Shown in pieces: positions 19,302 to 29,600 of a stretch of DNA of 64,000 nt (within the stretch, counting starts at the first letter, position 1; each line of letters opens with the position of its first letter). A program made the translations under genes and the position numbers. Below the pieces are notes generated by a model. The model had not been told where the DNA came from. It ran no database searches and worked only from the letters and a program-made list of their open reading frames with translations. Source of the stretch: Nemertoderma westbladi (lineage: Eukaryota > Xenacoelomorpha > Nemertodermatida > Nemertodermatidae); contig JAUCBJ010006576.1 of NCBI GenBank assembly GCA_032718475.1, forward strand, positions 1-64,000, given 5' to 3'.

Positions 19302-20601
19302 TGTACGCGCTTTTGAAGACCTTTAGCAGTTTAAACTGCCAAAATTTATATGTCTTTTGGTTTATAAATATACTTTAGAAGATGACAAATATTTAATACC
19401 AATAAACACAACATTAGCAGAAGCCAGCCTAGTGCGCGTCCATTCACCCGCTGGATAGTCCCGGGAGACTGGATTCTGAGGGCTTAGATTATTATTGCAG
19501 TGAAGCTTACTGTATTGTATTATTCGATTGATTGTTAATAATTAATTTCTGACTAATATTATTTACTTTCGGGAAATATTAACAGTTCCTTTAGGACGTG
19601 GCGCTCTATCTAAGTAAACCGAGATATGACTTATACTAATCACAACGGTAAGTCGGTAAGGCTTAAGATTCACGTATGAGGCGCATTCTTTAGGAAATGC
19701 TTAGTTATCAATCACAATCATGCACACTACCGGTAACACACAATACTGCACACTAATTTGCCGACCGTCAATGAATTTTATCATATATAAAGAGAACAGC
19801 AACGGACCAATGTAGTGCTTATCAAATAGCATTAAATTCACTACAAACCACAACAATATAAGTCGCAATCGCTATATATAACCCGTCTCTCTAACCTGTA
19901 GTGTATCAAGAAAATTGGGAAATTTGGGTTCTTTATATATGTTCTCCAAATAATATTCAACCAAAACACAACAGTAAATAGCAGTATAATAATGTATGTT
20001 GAACCGATAATATAAAAATAGAAACCAGTTGACATGAATTGATATATGATGTGGACTGTGTATTGGATTGATTTGAGTTGCATTGAATTGATAACAGTCA
20101 TACGCTCTATAATTTAAGCCTACTAATGTTTCTTCTAAAAGTATGAAACGCATTGATTCTAGAGCCGTTGTTCCTGGCCTAGACAGCAATAACAACAAAG
20201 TATCAAGAAAAAACAGTAAGACTGAACACTCTCCTTATGATCGACCGAAAAGCTACACGTCGACAGGAAAAATCGCTCTGATTGGCTCAAGCCAAACAAA
20301 GAACCATGCGTCCAATGGCTGTTTCCATGTCAGCAACCAGCTGTTAGATGTCGTAATATGAATCGTCACGGCTAAGCTATGAAAGGTATTTGTCGCATTG
20401 CAGGTTTTTTGCCTTACCATGTCCGCTAAAACACGTATATAGCAGAATGACTTTTATGTCCGTTAAAACACCTGTAACGGTACCTTGCGGGCGAGGGGAA
20501 TATATATACAGTTAGAGAACCTTTTTAGAGTATTCCAGCGCCTGGGGGGAAACTGGATTGCGAAGCAAAAGGGCCAGTTATATCCCACAGAAGCTTTTAC
20601 A
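19302..20601 (-). repeat. 3' LTR of the inner element
   Basis: 1300 bp, TGTACGCGCTTTTGAAGACC ... AAGCTTTTACA, almost identical to 36954-38253. Contains a TTGGCTCAAGCCAA near-palindrome (NF1-site-like) and a plus-strand TATATAAAG, which is antisense to the element. Short open frames inside it are not conserved coding regions. Confidence 0.95.
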
Positions 20602-20625
20602 CCACTCCCAGAAAATGGGATTTGA
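20602..20625 (-). promoter_or_regulatory. Polypurine tract next to the 3' LTR
   Basis: In element sense, CATTTTCTGGGAGTGG immediately precedes the LTR's TG, the place where plus-strand DNA synthesis is primed. The outer copy has CTGGGGGCGG at the same position (16113 onward). Confidence 0.65.
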
Positions 20626-20679
20626 GTCTATAAAATATACAAAATCACAGTTTCTAATATACGTAAATACTCTAAACAG

Positions 20680-23600
20680 TTAGTCTTTCTTGCACGGACG
20701 GCGTTTACGCAGTTTTTTAAAGCTAGCCAGAGTCCTTTTCTCTTTGGGGCGAGCCACTTTACAAGGAGGGCTATAACTCCTGGGTGAAGGGTGCAATATG
20801 ATTGCATCAGAGGGTGTAGGATTATGGTCGGTGTATCCGCCAGTCGAAGTACCGGGTTGATTGACATCAACGTCAGGTGAGAGGGGTCTAACGGCTTTGA
20901 GAGCTCGTTTCAAGACAGCCGCTCTTACGGGTCCTTTACGAGTGGTCTGAACGAGGGCCGTGGGTGGACCATAGGCAGTTAGAAACTTCCGGGGTTTAAT
21001 GGTCCTTTCCAACTCGCGTTCGCGGGCTCGGTATTCGTAAGGCCTTCGATGTACTTCCTGCAACTCGGGGTGTGAGTTAACAAACAAGTCTCCATAGTCC
21101 GGATCCTGACGGATATAATTGATTAAGTTATAGTAATGAAGGTCGCTAGGATTAACACTCCTGAGAAATTTGCGTACGAATTTAGTTGAAATACTTTCTC
21201 CGACGCGCTTCAGTAGCTCGTAACTTGATATGCGTGATTTCTGTTCAACAGAAGCGAATAGATAAGGATGGAACGCATAAACTCCTTCGTAAGCGCGTCC
21301 GGGATAATAGCGATGGCGCGAATCACAATGTAAATCAGCGTTCGCTTCCCAAGCTCTGATGTAACGCAGTGTGATCATTTCATCTACGCTTTCCAAATCG
21401 TGATTAAAAGGGCAGTCGAAACTAGCATGTCCCTTTAGTTGACAATGGTGACATTGAGTCATAAATTGAGGGCAAACCGCAAAGATATGCAAGTTATTGA
21501 GTCTGCAATATGCGCAATAAATTTCCATAGTCGGTTGTTCTTGGAAATAGGAACAGCGGACTTTGGTGTCCATGGGCGTATCGTGGTCTCTCGATGCGCA
21601 TAACCGACAACGTTGCCTAGAAACATAGTTGGCGTGTCGATAATCGTACGCAGTGAGACACTGTGGACCTTGATACCATTCTATGATGTAATCGTTGTCG
21701 CTGTTCCGGGGTGCGATAGGCTGAATCTCCTCAGATTCTAGACATATTGGTTCGTCTTCCAAATGCATGGCTGAGGTGGGCGTGTCTGTCTCTTCAGGTG
21801 GACCTATTGTCTGAATTTCCACGACAGAATAACCGGTGGGGATTCGAGGTCTTTGTATAACTGAGGAGTGCAAGTTCGATATACAAATCTTTTGGAAAAT
21901 GGCGAATCCAGCGCTATCCAACTTCTCTGCAGCTGAGTTTCTTAGGCTGAGTTTGGTCAAAGCGCGGTCTTTAAATTGGCTATCCACGTTGCGGAACGGG
22001 GTTAAAAATCTCCGGAAACATTCGAAACGGATGAATTTATTATGTTCATCTAGTTTCGCGAGTTTGGTCCCAAGTATTAATGGATGGGCGCGTATAGTAC
22101 GACTGCACACATCGGCTAGCCAACCGGCAAGTGCGGTGTTTTCAAAGATCGTGTATATAGCTAAGGAGGGACGGAGTGGAACACTCATGAAGCTATACAC
22201 GGCGCCAGGTGCGGTCAATGGTCCATCAAAGTATAATCGAGAATAATGGTCTCCGTATACCTGTTGATAGTTAATGGGATTTCCGACTTTGAAATTCCAT
22301 CCGTATTCCTGAAAGGCAAGATGTCCGATGGAAGTTCGTTGCACCTTGGTAATGTTGCTAGACGTATTAGCATACATGGTGCGGAAGAAACCTCGACCTT
22401 CTGCCCAGGGAGCAATCAGCTGAGTATCAACGAAAGGGTATGGAATGTCCTCCATATTCCGAAAGTCGTTTTGGAGATCTCCATAAACAGCTGAGCCGAT
22501 TTTAAGGATTCTTTCATTGAACAACATCTCGAGTACGGGCTGGGGTAACATCGATCCATCGATGCCCATGGCCGGTTTGCGTTCGGTGTCAATGACGTAA
22601 CGCTGCGCGAGTTCGAATTGTCCATGTCGGAGATTCTTTTGTGTTTCGGTGAGAGTTTCAAAAGAATAATCAATCAAGTCGGAACACGCTCGAGTAAACA
22701 CGTGGGTAGAACCAGCTAATCCGCGGATGTGGATCATGCGCGTAGTTCCTAGCTCTCCGACCGGAACGCTACCTTCATTATCGTAGGTGACAACTCCATA
22801 CATCTCAATAACATTAAGAGTTTCATTCCACTCCTTGGTGGCGTTCTCTAGGGTCATCCCTACTGGATGCCACAAGGTGGCGCATTGGTTAGCGTCAGGG
22901 AGATCACTATACTTCATATGCCGAGTGGTATACGTCTCCACATTTCCATATCTTGGTATTTTCTCTTCTTCAAATAATACATCTAGATTCCAATGGACTA
23001 ATCGAGTTTTAATAAATCCATCGAGGTTATAAGGAGGTTCTATATCTTTCTCGATTCGAGAAATGTTATATGGTTTTCTAAATGAGTTTACCTTTACTAA
23101 CTGATCCAGATGTTTCTGCAATTGTTCGAGTTTGACAATGTCTAGAGGATTTATTAGTGGTAGAAACTTTAAATCATGTGTCGGGTCTTCTGGTTTTACC
23201 ATATAATATTGAGTCAGATTAACGTAATAAGGGTGGTCTTTAATCCCGTAAAACGAGTTCTGTAAAGGTCTAGCGCGTATGTTGACATCGTGTACCATAC
23301 GACGGACAAGATCCGCTCGATTGTCTGGAGGTTCAACGAGTATACCGTCAACACGAGCGGCCTCGATCGGCGGACGCTGTAACATAGGGGCGTCAGCGAT
23401 AAGGTTTTGCGATCCTGTACTGATATCAACCGGTTGAGGTTGTATCGTCGCGAAGAGCTTGTCTCCGAAATGTGGAATCATAGAGGGATGACGAACGGTT
23501 TTAGAGTAGAGGTCCGTCATGAGGATTTGAGCTTCAGGTTGTGCTAAAGCGGCTTCTTCTCTTTCTTCCAGTTTCGTGTGTTTCTCTTCGATTAGATTTT

Positions 23601-23766
23601 CTTCCGCTTGTCTCTGTAAGCGTTCATCTAAAAATTCTTGTAGAGAATACGTGCGTCCAAGCTCGATGTCTTCCTCGAGGTTTTGGATTTCTCTATCGAA
23701 CTGTGGCAAGGCTAACTCCTTCACCGATTGGACTTGTTGTTGTAATTTACGTTTCTCTAAACAATC
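20680..23766 (-). CDS. ORF3 C-terminal open block (zinc knuckles, basic tail)
   Basis: Longest uninterrupted part of ORF3, bounded upstream by the TAA at 23764-23766 region. There is no ATG at the apparent beginning (the first possible codons are GAT TGT, and the first GTG is not a likely start), so it is a continuation, not an independent gene. The two knuckles lie at about 21475-21518 and 21415-21458; the Cys cluster before them at about 21545-21610. The region is rich in Arg and Tyr. It matches family B at 62105-64000 across the knuckles and the RRFL.PF..(V/T)D segment. Confidence 0.75.
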   Translation of the reverse strand, partial: DCLEKRKLQQQVQSVKELALPQFDREIQNLEEDIELGRTYSLQEFLDERLQRQAEENLIEEKHTKLEEREEAALAQPEAQILMTDLYSKTVRHPSMIPHFGDKLFATIQPQPVDISTGSQNLIADAPMLQRPPIEAARVDGILVEPPDNRADLVRRMVHDVNIRARPLQNSFYGIKDHPYYVNLTQYYMVKPEDPTHDLKFLPLINPLDIVKLEQLQKHLDQLVKVNSFRKPYNISRIEKDIEPPYNLDGFIKTRLVHWNLDVLFEEEKIPRYGNVETYTTRHMKYSDLPDANQCATLWHPVGMTLENATKEWNETLNVIEMYGVVTYDNEGSVPVGELGTTRMIHIRGLAGSTHVFTRACSDLIDYSFETLTETQKNLRHGQFELAQRYVIDTERKPAMGIDGSMLPQPVLEMLFNERILKIGSAVYGDLQNDFRNMEDIPYPFVDTQLIAPWAEGRGFFRTMYANTSSNITKVQRTSIGHLAFQEYGWNFKVGNPINYQQVYGDHYSRLYFDGPLTAPGAVYSFMSVPLRPSLAIYTIFENTALAGWLADVCSRTIRAHPLILGTKLAKLDEHNKFIRFECFRRFLTPFRNVDSQFKDRALTKLSLRNSAAEKLDSAGFAIFQKICISNLHSSVIQRPRIPTGYSVVEIQTIGPPEETDTPTSAMHLEDEPICLESEEIQPIAPRNSDNDYIIEWYQGPQCLTAYDYRHANYVSRQRCRLCASRDHDTPMDTKVRCSYFQEQPTMEIYCAYCRLNNLHIFAVCPQFMTQCHHCQLKGHASFDCPFNHDLESVDEMITLRYIRAWEANADLHCDSRHRYYPGRAYEGVYAFHPYLFASVEQKSRISSYELLKRVGESISTKFVRKFLRSVNPSDLHYYNLINYIRQDPDYGDLFVNSHPELQEVHRRPYEYRARERELERTIKPRKFLTAYGPPTALVQTTRKGPVRAAVLKRALKAVRPLSPDVDVNQPGTSTGGYTDHNPTPSDAIILHPSPRSYSPPCKVARPKEKRTLASFKKLRKRRPCKKD

Positions 23767-24184
23767 TTATGTTCCCTTTCCGATTTTCTGTCGAATGGCG
23801 TCTAAAGCGTTTCTTATAACGCTCTCCTCGACTTCCGTGGCGGGTTGTATCGGGTTTAATCCTGGACGATTGTAAGGATCAAAGGGCGATATTAGCTGCC
23901 CGCGTCCCAATCCGGCTAAGTAGGATGGGCGGATGTCTAACGAACCCACTACCGGAGCACCACCGATTAGTTGTTCGGGTAACACTAAGTCTTTGAACAG
24001 GGAATATAGTTCGGGAGGATCAGTGATACTGTTAGGATCAAGAGTTTGAGGTCTCACTAGGGAATGAGGAGGCCTGACCGAGTATTCCGGAACTCTGATC
24101 ATGGGTTTATTCAGTGATCGTTTAAGACGAGCGATCGTGGGTGGTATGTCGAACAGGTTTCGCTCGAAACTCCCGTAAGTGTAA

Positions 24185-24260
24185 CGCGTAAAACTATATA
24201 CTATATATATAGTATATGTAACGCTATAGTCTACTATACTATATGTAACGCGCTAAAGCA
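24185..24260. repeat. AT-rich palindromic insertion in ORF3
   Basis: Compared with the outer copy (17160-17180) the inner copy has a net 55 extra bases made of ACTATATACTATATATATAG-type palindrome and a partly repeated CTATATGTAACGC. 55 is not a multiple of three and it introduces the stop that ends the 249-codon block. Confidence 0.75.
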
Positions 24261-24988
24261 CAACGTCTCCGCGGATGTTTATGTCTTTCAGTTTGTTGGT
24301 TAGGTCTAGGACATTCGTCACAATAATACCAAAGACGTACATCCTGTAGAGGAAACGCGGGTGTTCGTTCTCCAGTTTTGCAGTATTCTTCCATTTGTTC
24401 AAAACTATCCGGGATAACAGGTAGTGGACGATCGGCGGTAAGATACATCATAGTGAAATAGAGCCGTTTAAGTTCTACCACAGGGTCATGATGTATACCT
24501 TGAGGATATCGAGTCTCTAAGTTCTGCTGACTAGCGACGTTGAGATAGGTTTCTCTCAAAAACTCTAAGTATTCGTTGAAGTCGATGCGTTTATCCGGTT
24601 CTTCAACGTTTTCTCTTTCCAGTCTATTACGAATAGAATTTTCATGATCTATTCTCGGTTTATCGTTACGACTCCGCTGGGTATGATATTTAAATAGAAC
24701 CATTTCCCTTTCTGTATCTACATCGTCCGTATCATGTAAGTCGATAGGATGGCCGGTCGTTAGGAAGTCCATATACGTACCATTACGATTCGTATAGCGA
24801 GTGGTGAATTTTCGATAGTCCAATTCACGCGCAAGTTGCTCTTGGGACATCGGCGGTTCGATATAACGACCATCGTCCTCCGTAATGGTTGGATCGGCTT
24901 CACCGCGTATTAAGCTATCCACAAATGCTTGTAAAGGTAGAGTATATCGCTCCCTAATACCAAGATCATCTTCTATTAACTCCGTCAT

Positions 24989-26614
24989 ATCTGCTATCTG
25001 AGTTTATTAATATCAAATAAGTTTGTATTTAGGCGAGCGGGCGTCGCTGCCTACCTTTCTTTGCCCCCGGACAGTGGGATTCTCAGCGCCGATGTACCGT
25101 CGTCGCGGTGTTTACGCCAACATGTAGCAACAGCACGACAACGATAACCGGCACAAGTCACTCCACTGTCCGTCCCAAAGGCTTGGATCCACTTAGGTTC
25201 TTTCTATAGGAGAGTTGGGCTATTTTTACAATTGCGACTAGCTACTGTAAACATACTTTAGCAGTAACATTCACCTATAAACGCACAAATTCCACACAAC
25301 TGTCAACAACTGTACACACACAGGCCATTTGTCCGTTAGTCAGTGCCTTCCAGAATGTCACTTTATTACTGTGTATCCTTGGATACTAACAGTGTGCTAT
25401 GTATTCTCTATGCTATGCAATGGGACAAGCTTTCTATTGTTCTTTTAACTTGCTTCTAATTCTAGCGTAGGTGTTGCTATGGTGACATTATGGAATGCTA
25501 GCGGTAGAATTAGGGTAAATCTCATGCATACAGATCTGGGATGCTATTTAATAATAATTCTTTAATTGTCAATATCCTCTTTATGCATAATTTTATTAAT
25601 TTTATCGGCTATTGACTATATGCTGGAGATTCTCGCACTCTAATACACTCAACAGGATGAATCTCCGCTCCCATGATCTATTAATTAATGGAATTTTGGG
25701 AATGTTATAAATTGTACAAAATGACAATTTATGAAATTCATTTAAAAATATGAATTTAAATGTATTCCCGTGAATTTTATTATATGATGTTAAAATTGAC
25801 ACAATTTGATTCCAGAGCAGGTCTGGGGACATAGGATCCTTAATTCTATGAAATTTGTCTTTTAAGAGTATCGTGAAGTGCTACGATATCTTAATCGACT
25901 AGAATTGTTAACGGATCTGAATTTTACAGATTTTACTAAATATTAAATTAATATTTAAGATGGGCACCGATTTATTCCAGAACTTGTCTGGGGACGTTAA
26001 CCACTGATTCTAGAATTTGTCTTTCAAGTATATCGGTGGGTGCCGCGATATCTCAATCGACTAGAATTACAGATGGTCAAAAAGTTTAACAGATTTATTT
26101 GCGTTTTATGCTACTGTTAGAGGGACATCACGCTACTATATGTATTATTTAATATAAGGTAGAAGAGCAATATCGCACAAAGCAATGTCAGTGTGAAGAG
26201 GCAAGTCGTTTCCAAGGTCTACCCAGAGCTTGGTTTAGCCGAGACACGAGGATCTGAACTTTGCATTCCTAATACTCTGCCTACCAATAATACTTGAATA
26301 TAGTAGTGGCTTTATTGTACTTTAATAAGTACGGACATTTCATCTTACTGTAGTCACATATTTATAATATGATACGGACATTAAGGAAAGAGAAAAATAA
26401 TTATTTTCTCGCCGTCGCACTAAATATATATTATAAGTAATTACGTACGTAATAAACACTAATATATTGCACTAATCTACTAAATAATCACTAAAATAAC
26501 ATTCTACTAAATAAAATTGAATAAAAACGATTATAATAAAGTACATAATAAAGTTCGCATATAAAAATATAATAATAGATAAAACAATATAGTCATACAC
26601 CCACTCCAGACGTA
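24989..26614 (-). other. Pol-ORF3 spacer of the inner element
   Basis: 1.6 kb without a coding frame, conserved with the outer copy at 17743-19301 plus 38254-38435. Again contains two related blocks, CCAGAGCAGGTCTGGGGAC (25812-25830) and CCAGAACTTGTCTGGGGAC (25977-25995), each followed by ATCTTAATCGACTAGAATT or a close variant. Conservation and duplication make it a candidate for controlling ORF3 expression (subgenomic promoter, splice signals or RNA structure), but no specific signal is proven. Confidence 0.6.
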
Positions 26615-29600
26615 TCACGTTAGGGAGTCCCTAGATGTTTGAGGAATTAGGGAGGTGGTCGTGGGAAGAGTGTCTTGCCTTCCATAGTTTCCAGAGAGTT
26701 CTCTGTCTCTTTCCAGTAAACATAAACGACCAACTGGGCGATTGAGTTGTTGCGTCTCAAAGATGATGCCTGGCTTCTTGAAGTTACGCCGCATGACGAT
26801 GAGTTCTACCGAGCGTACTAAACCATCATCTGAGATGTGTGTCTCGATGATCCGACCTGTCTGCCACCGTTTACGTGGGAGGTCTGGATCTACAATAAGC
26901 ACCATATCTCCGGCGCTGACGTTTTCTTGCTGCGCAAACCACTTAGTTCGAAGTTGTAGCGTGGGCAGATAATGTTTCTCGAAATGGTCAGCGAAACGAC
27001 GGGATAGCAACTGCATAAGTTGCCAAGTTCGACGGCAGTATTCGTCTCCGTCGGCAATCTCCGATCGTGGGAGCATGGCTACAGGTTTCTTCAGTAGGAA
27101 GTGCGCGGGTGTTAGCGCTTCCAGGGAATCGGGACTCGATGAGACTGGCATAAGCGGTCTCTCGTTGAGATAGGCAGCGATTTCCTCCATTAACGTCCGC
27201 AAAAGTTCGTCGGTGAGATACGCGCGGCATGGTACTATAAAGTGAAATGCGGTTTTGACACTTCGAATTAATCTCTCCCAACTTCCTCCCCACCAAGGGG
27301 CGTCGGCAGCGTTGAAGGTCCAGCTAGACGCTGTTATCCTTAGCTGGTCGTCCACCTGTCTTTGGTTCCAGTCCTTCACGTAAGCCTGTATCTCGTTGTT
27401 GGCACCTATGAAGTTCGTTCCTTTATCCGATCTCATGGTATTACTCGTCCCGAAGCAAGCGATCTGTCGTCGTAAACTTAAGACGAAGCTGTTGGTAGAT
27501 AGATCGTTCACCATATCGAGATGGATGGCTCTACAAGTCATGCACACGAAGATGACACACCATCTCTTGACTATAGTCCTCGCACGATATACTTCAATAG
27601 GGCCAAATAAATCTACACCAGTATTAGTAAAAGGTGGTTCATAGAAGCTTACTCGTTCCCTAGGTAATTCTGCCTCTCGCTGTGTTAAAGGCCTACTGAA
27701 TGCTTTCCTACAGGGTATGCAGTTCCTAAGAACTTGGTTCAGAGCTCTACAGGGTTTATCAAAATAATAGCGAGTTCGAATTTCGCTAAGAATTCGTTCT
27801 CTACCAGCATGATAAAGTTTACCGTGAACGTCTACAATCATCTTGATTTGTACTTCAAGATTTCTAATAAGTATGGGGAATTTGGTGTCAAAGGATAAGG
27901 GCGCGTTGGTGAGTCTTCCTCCAACACGTATTAACCCATCTATCATTGTGCTCGAGAATCGATCCCTTAAGCGCATCTGTGGATTTCTCAACAACAGGAA
28001 GTACTTTTCGGAATCCTCATAGCATTGCAGGAGTCTCAGTATCTGCTTATTTGTTTCTTCATACTCCTGGTGACTAATTTTCTCCTTTAGAAAACGATCA
28101 GATATCTTATATTTGGGTAAATTCTTAATAACATGAACTTGTGCAGATGTCAATGGAGCGTGATCACTAGTGGTCTTCGTCCTGGAGTAGTGATGATGAA
28201 AACATCGTCTTAAATATGTGACGGCTTTACAGAGCCGATTCCAGGAACTGTAATGATGCATTGCTCTCTGCAGCATGGGTGAGATTCCTTGCGAGACGTC
28301 TGGTATTCCAGATTTCCAATCTCTATCTCTAATTTCCACAACAGACTTATTTGTGTTGAGGGATTGTGGATCCGAAGCATCATTCCCGGAAGTATGTAAT
28401 ACAGATAGATCGATAGTCGGTTTAAATAACTTCGATTTACTCGCCCGGGTTTTAGGTTTGACTGTCTCCGCTCCCTTGGCTTGTCTAATCTCTGCCGTAG
28501 TAAGGTGAGGAGGCCATTCATCCTCTTCCTTGCTCAGGAAGTCTGGTCCACCCAACCAATCTGGAGTATCTATCAGTTCCTGTGGAGTTGCTCCCCTGGA
28601 GGCGATATCGGCTGGATTAATCGTACCAGGGCAATGTCTCCATTGATCTATCTTTGTGCGACTAAGAATAATAGCTACTCGGTTAGTAACAAAAACGCTA
28701 AACTGACAGACTTCATTGGTGAGATACTCCAACACGAGTAAAGCGTCGGTCCAATAAACCGTTTTCTCCAGTGGATAGTCGATTTGTTCCGTTACGTTCC
28801 GGCCGATGGCTGTAGCGTATAAAGCCGCCTTTAACTCCGCTCGAGGAACCTTTAACTTGTTGTTAATCAATGCCTTAGAGGTAACCAAGGCGACCTTGAT
28901 TCCATCCGGAGTTTCGACTCGCAGATATGCTACTATACCTATTCCCATGTCGCTGGCGTCTCCAAACACATGGAGTTGATAGGAATACGTAGGAAGAACA
29001 TGACCAAAATATGCACGGGAAATTATAAAGTTCTCGATGGCAGGTAGAGAATCTTCCCATTTCATCCATTTCTTTAACAATTCCCCTTTAAGCGGATCGT
29101 CCCATGAGTGGTTTTCAAGCCACATTTGTTGTACTAAACTCCGAGCAATCAATATAACTGGGCTAATAAATCCCAATGGGTCGAAATAAGTGCTCAGGAT
29201 ACTTAAACAAATCCGTTTGGTCCGAACTGGATTATCTCGCTGTTTTAACTGAAAAAACAGGATGTCTCTTTCAGTGTCCCACTTCAAGCCTAGCGTCTTG
29301 GTTTCAGGAAGATCGTCCTTTATTAAGTCTAGGTCTTTCGCTCCGCGATCTTCTACCGGTATGGCTTCCAGAAACTCACGGGAGTTGCTAGTGAATTTCG
29401 TCAGTCGAAATCCACCTCTTTTCAAACACTCTACCGTTCCTTTCGCGACAGCTATGGCTTCTTCTACTGATGGAAGGGACCTTAAATTGTCATCCATGTA
29501 TATATTGCGTTTTATGTTGTCTATCACTTCTTTGGAGAAGGAGTCTCGGTTGTCATTCGCTGTGGTTCGCACCACGGAGCAGGCGTTGGAAGGGCTTGAT

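Larger units (their letters stand above)
20680..24988 (-). pseudogene. ORF3: second zinc-knuckle protein downstream of pol (inner copy, two breaks)
   Basis: Unrecognised protein in the env position. ATG at 24988 opens 249 codons (to 24239); a 55-bp AT-rich insertion then shifts frame; the frame resumes (24102-23767), meets a single TAA, and continues open to 20680 (1014 codons plus 14 before). Seen in order: an acidic N-terminal region; a cysteine/histidine cluster YYCDECP...HKHPRRRC; an alpha-helical, charged stretch near QNLEEDIELGR...EENLIEEKH; a long core with ADVCSRTIRAHPL and ECFRRFLTPF; a Cys cluster CRLCASRDHD; knuckles CAYCRLNNLHIFAVC (CX2CX5HX4C) and CHHCQLKGHASFDC (CX2CX4HX4C); and a lysine/arginine-rich tail KLRKRRPCKKD, possibly nuclear-localising. 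No signal peptide or membrane helix. Inference: an RNA- or DNA-binding, gag-like accessory protein. The outer copy has the same module and family B a diverged homologue. Confidence 0.8.

Noticed and set aside
19841-20361. Open frames of 72-108 codons in the LTRs
   Set aside because: Preserved between the inner LTRs only because those are nearly identical; not kept in the outer LTRs.
23700-23766. An independent gene starting at 23724
   Set aside because: The codon there is GTG and the coding similarity between copies continues upstream through the stop, so it is an internal point of ORF3.
20680-24988. ORF3 as an envelope gene
   Set aside because: The position fits, but there is no signal peptide, membrane helix or surface-protein-like cysteine pattern; instead it has zinc knuckles and a basic tail.
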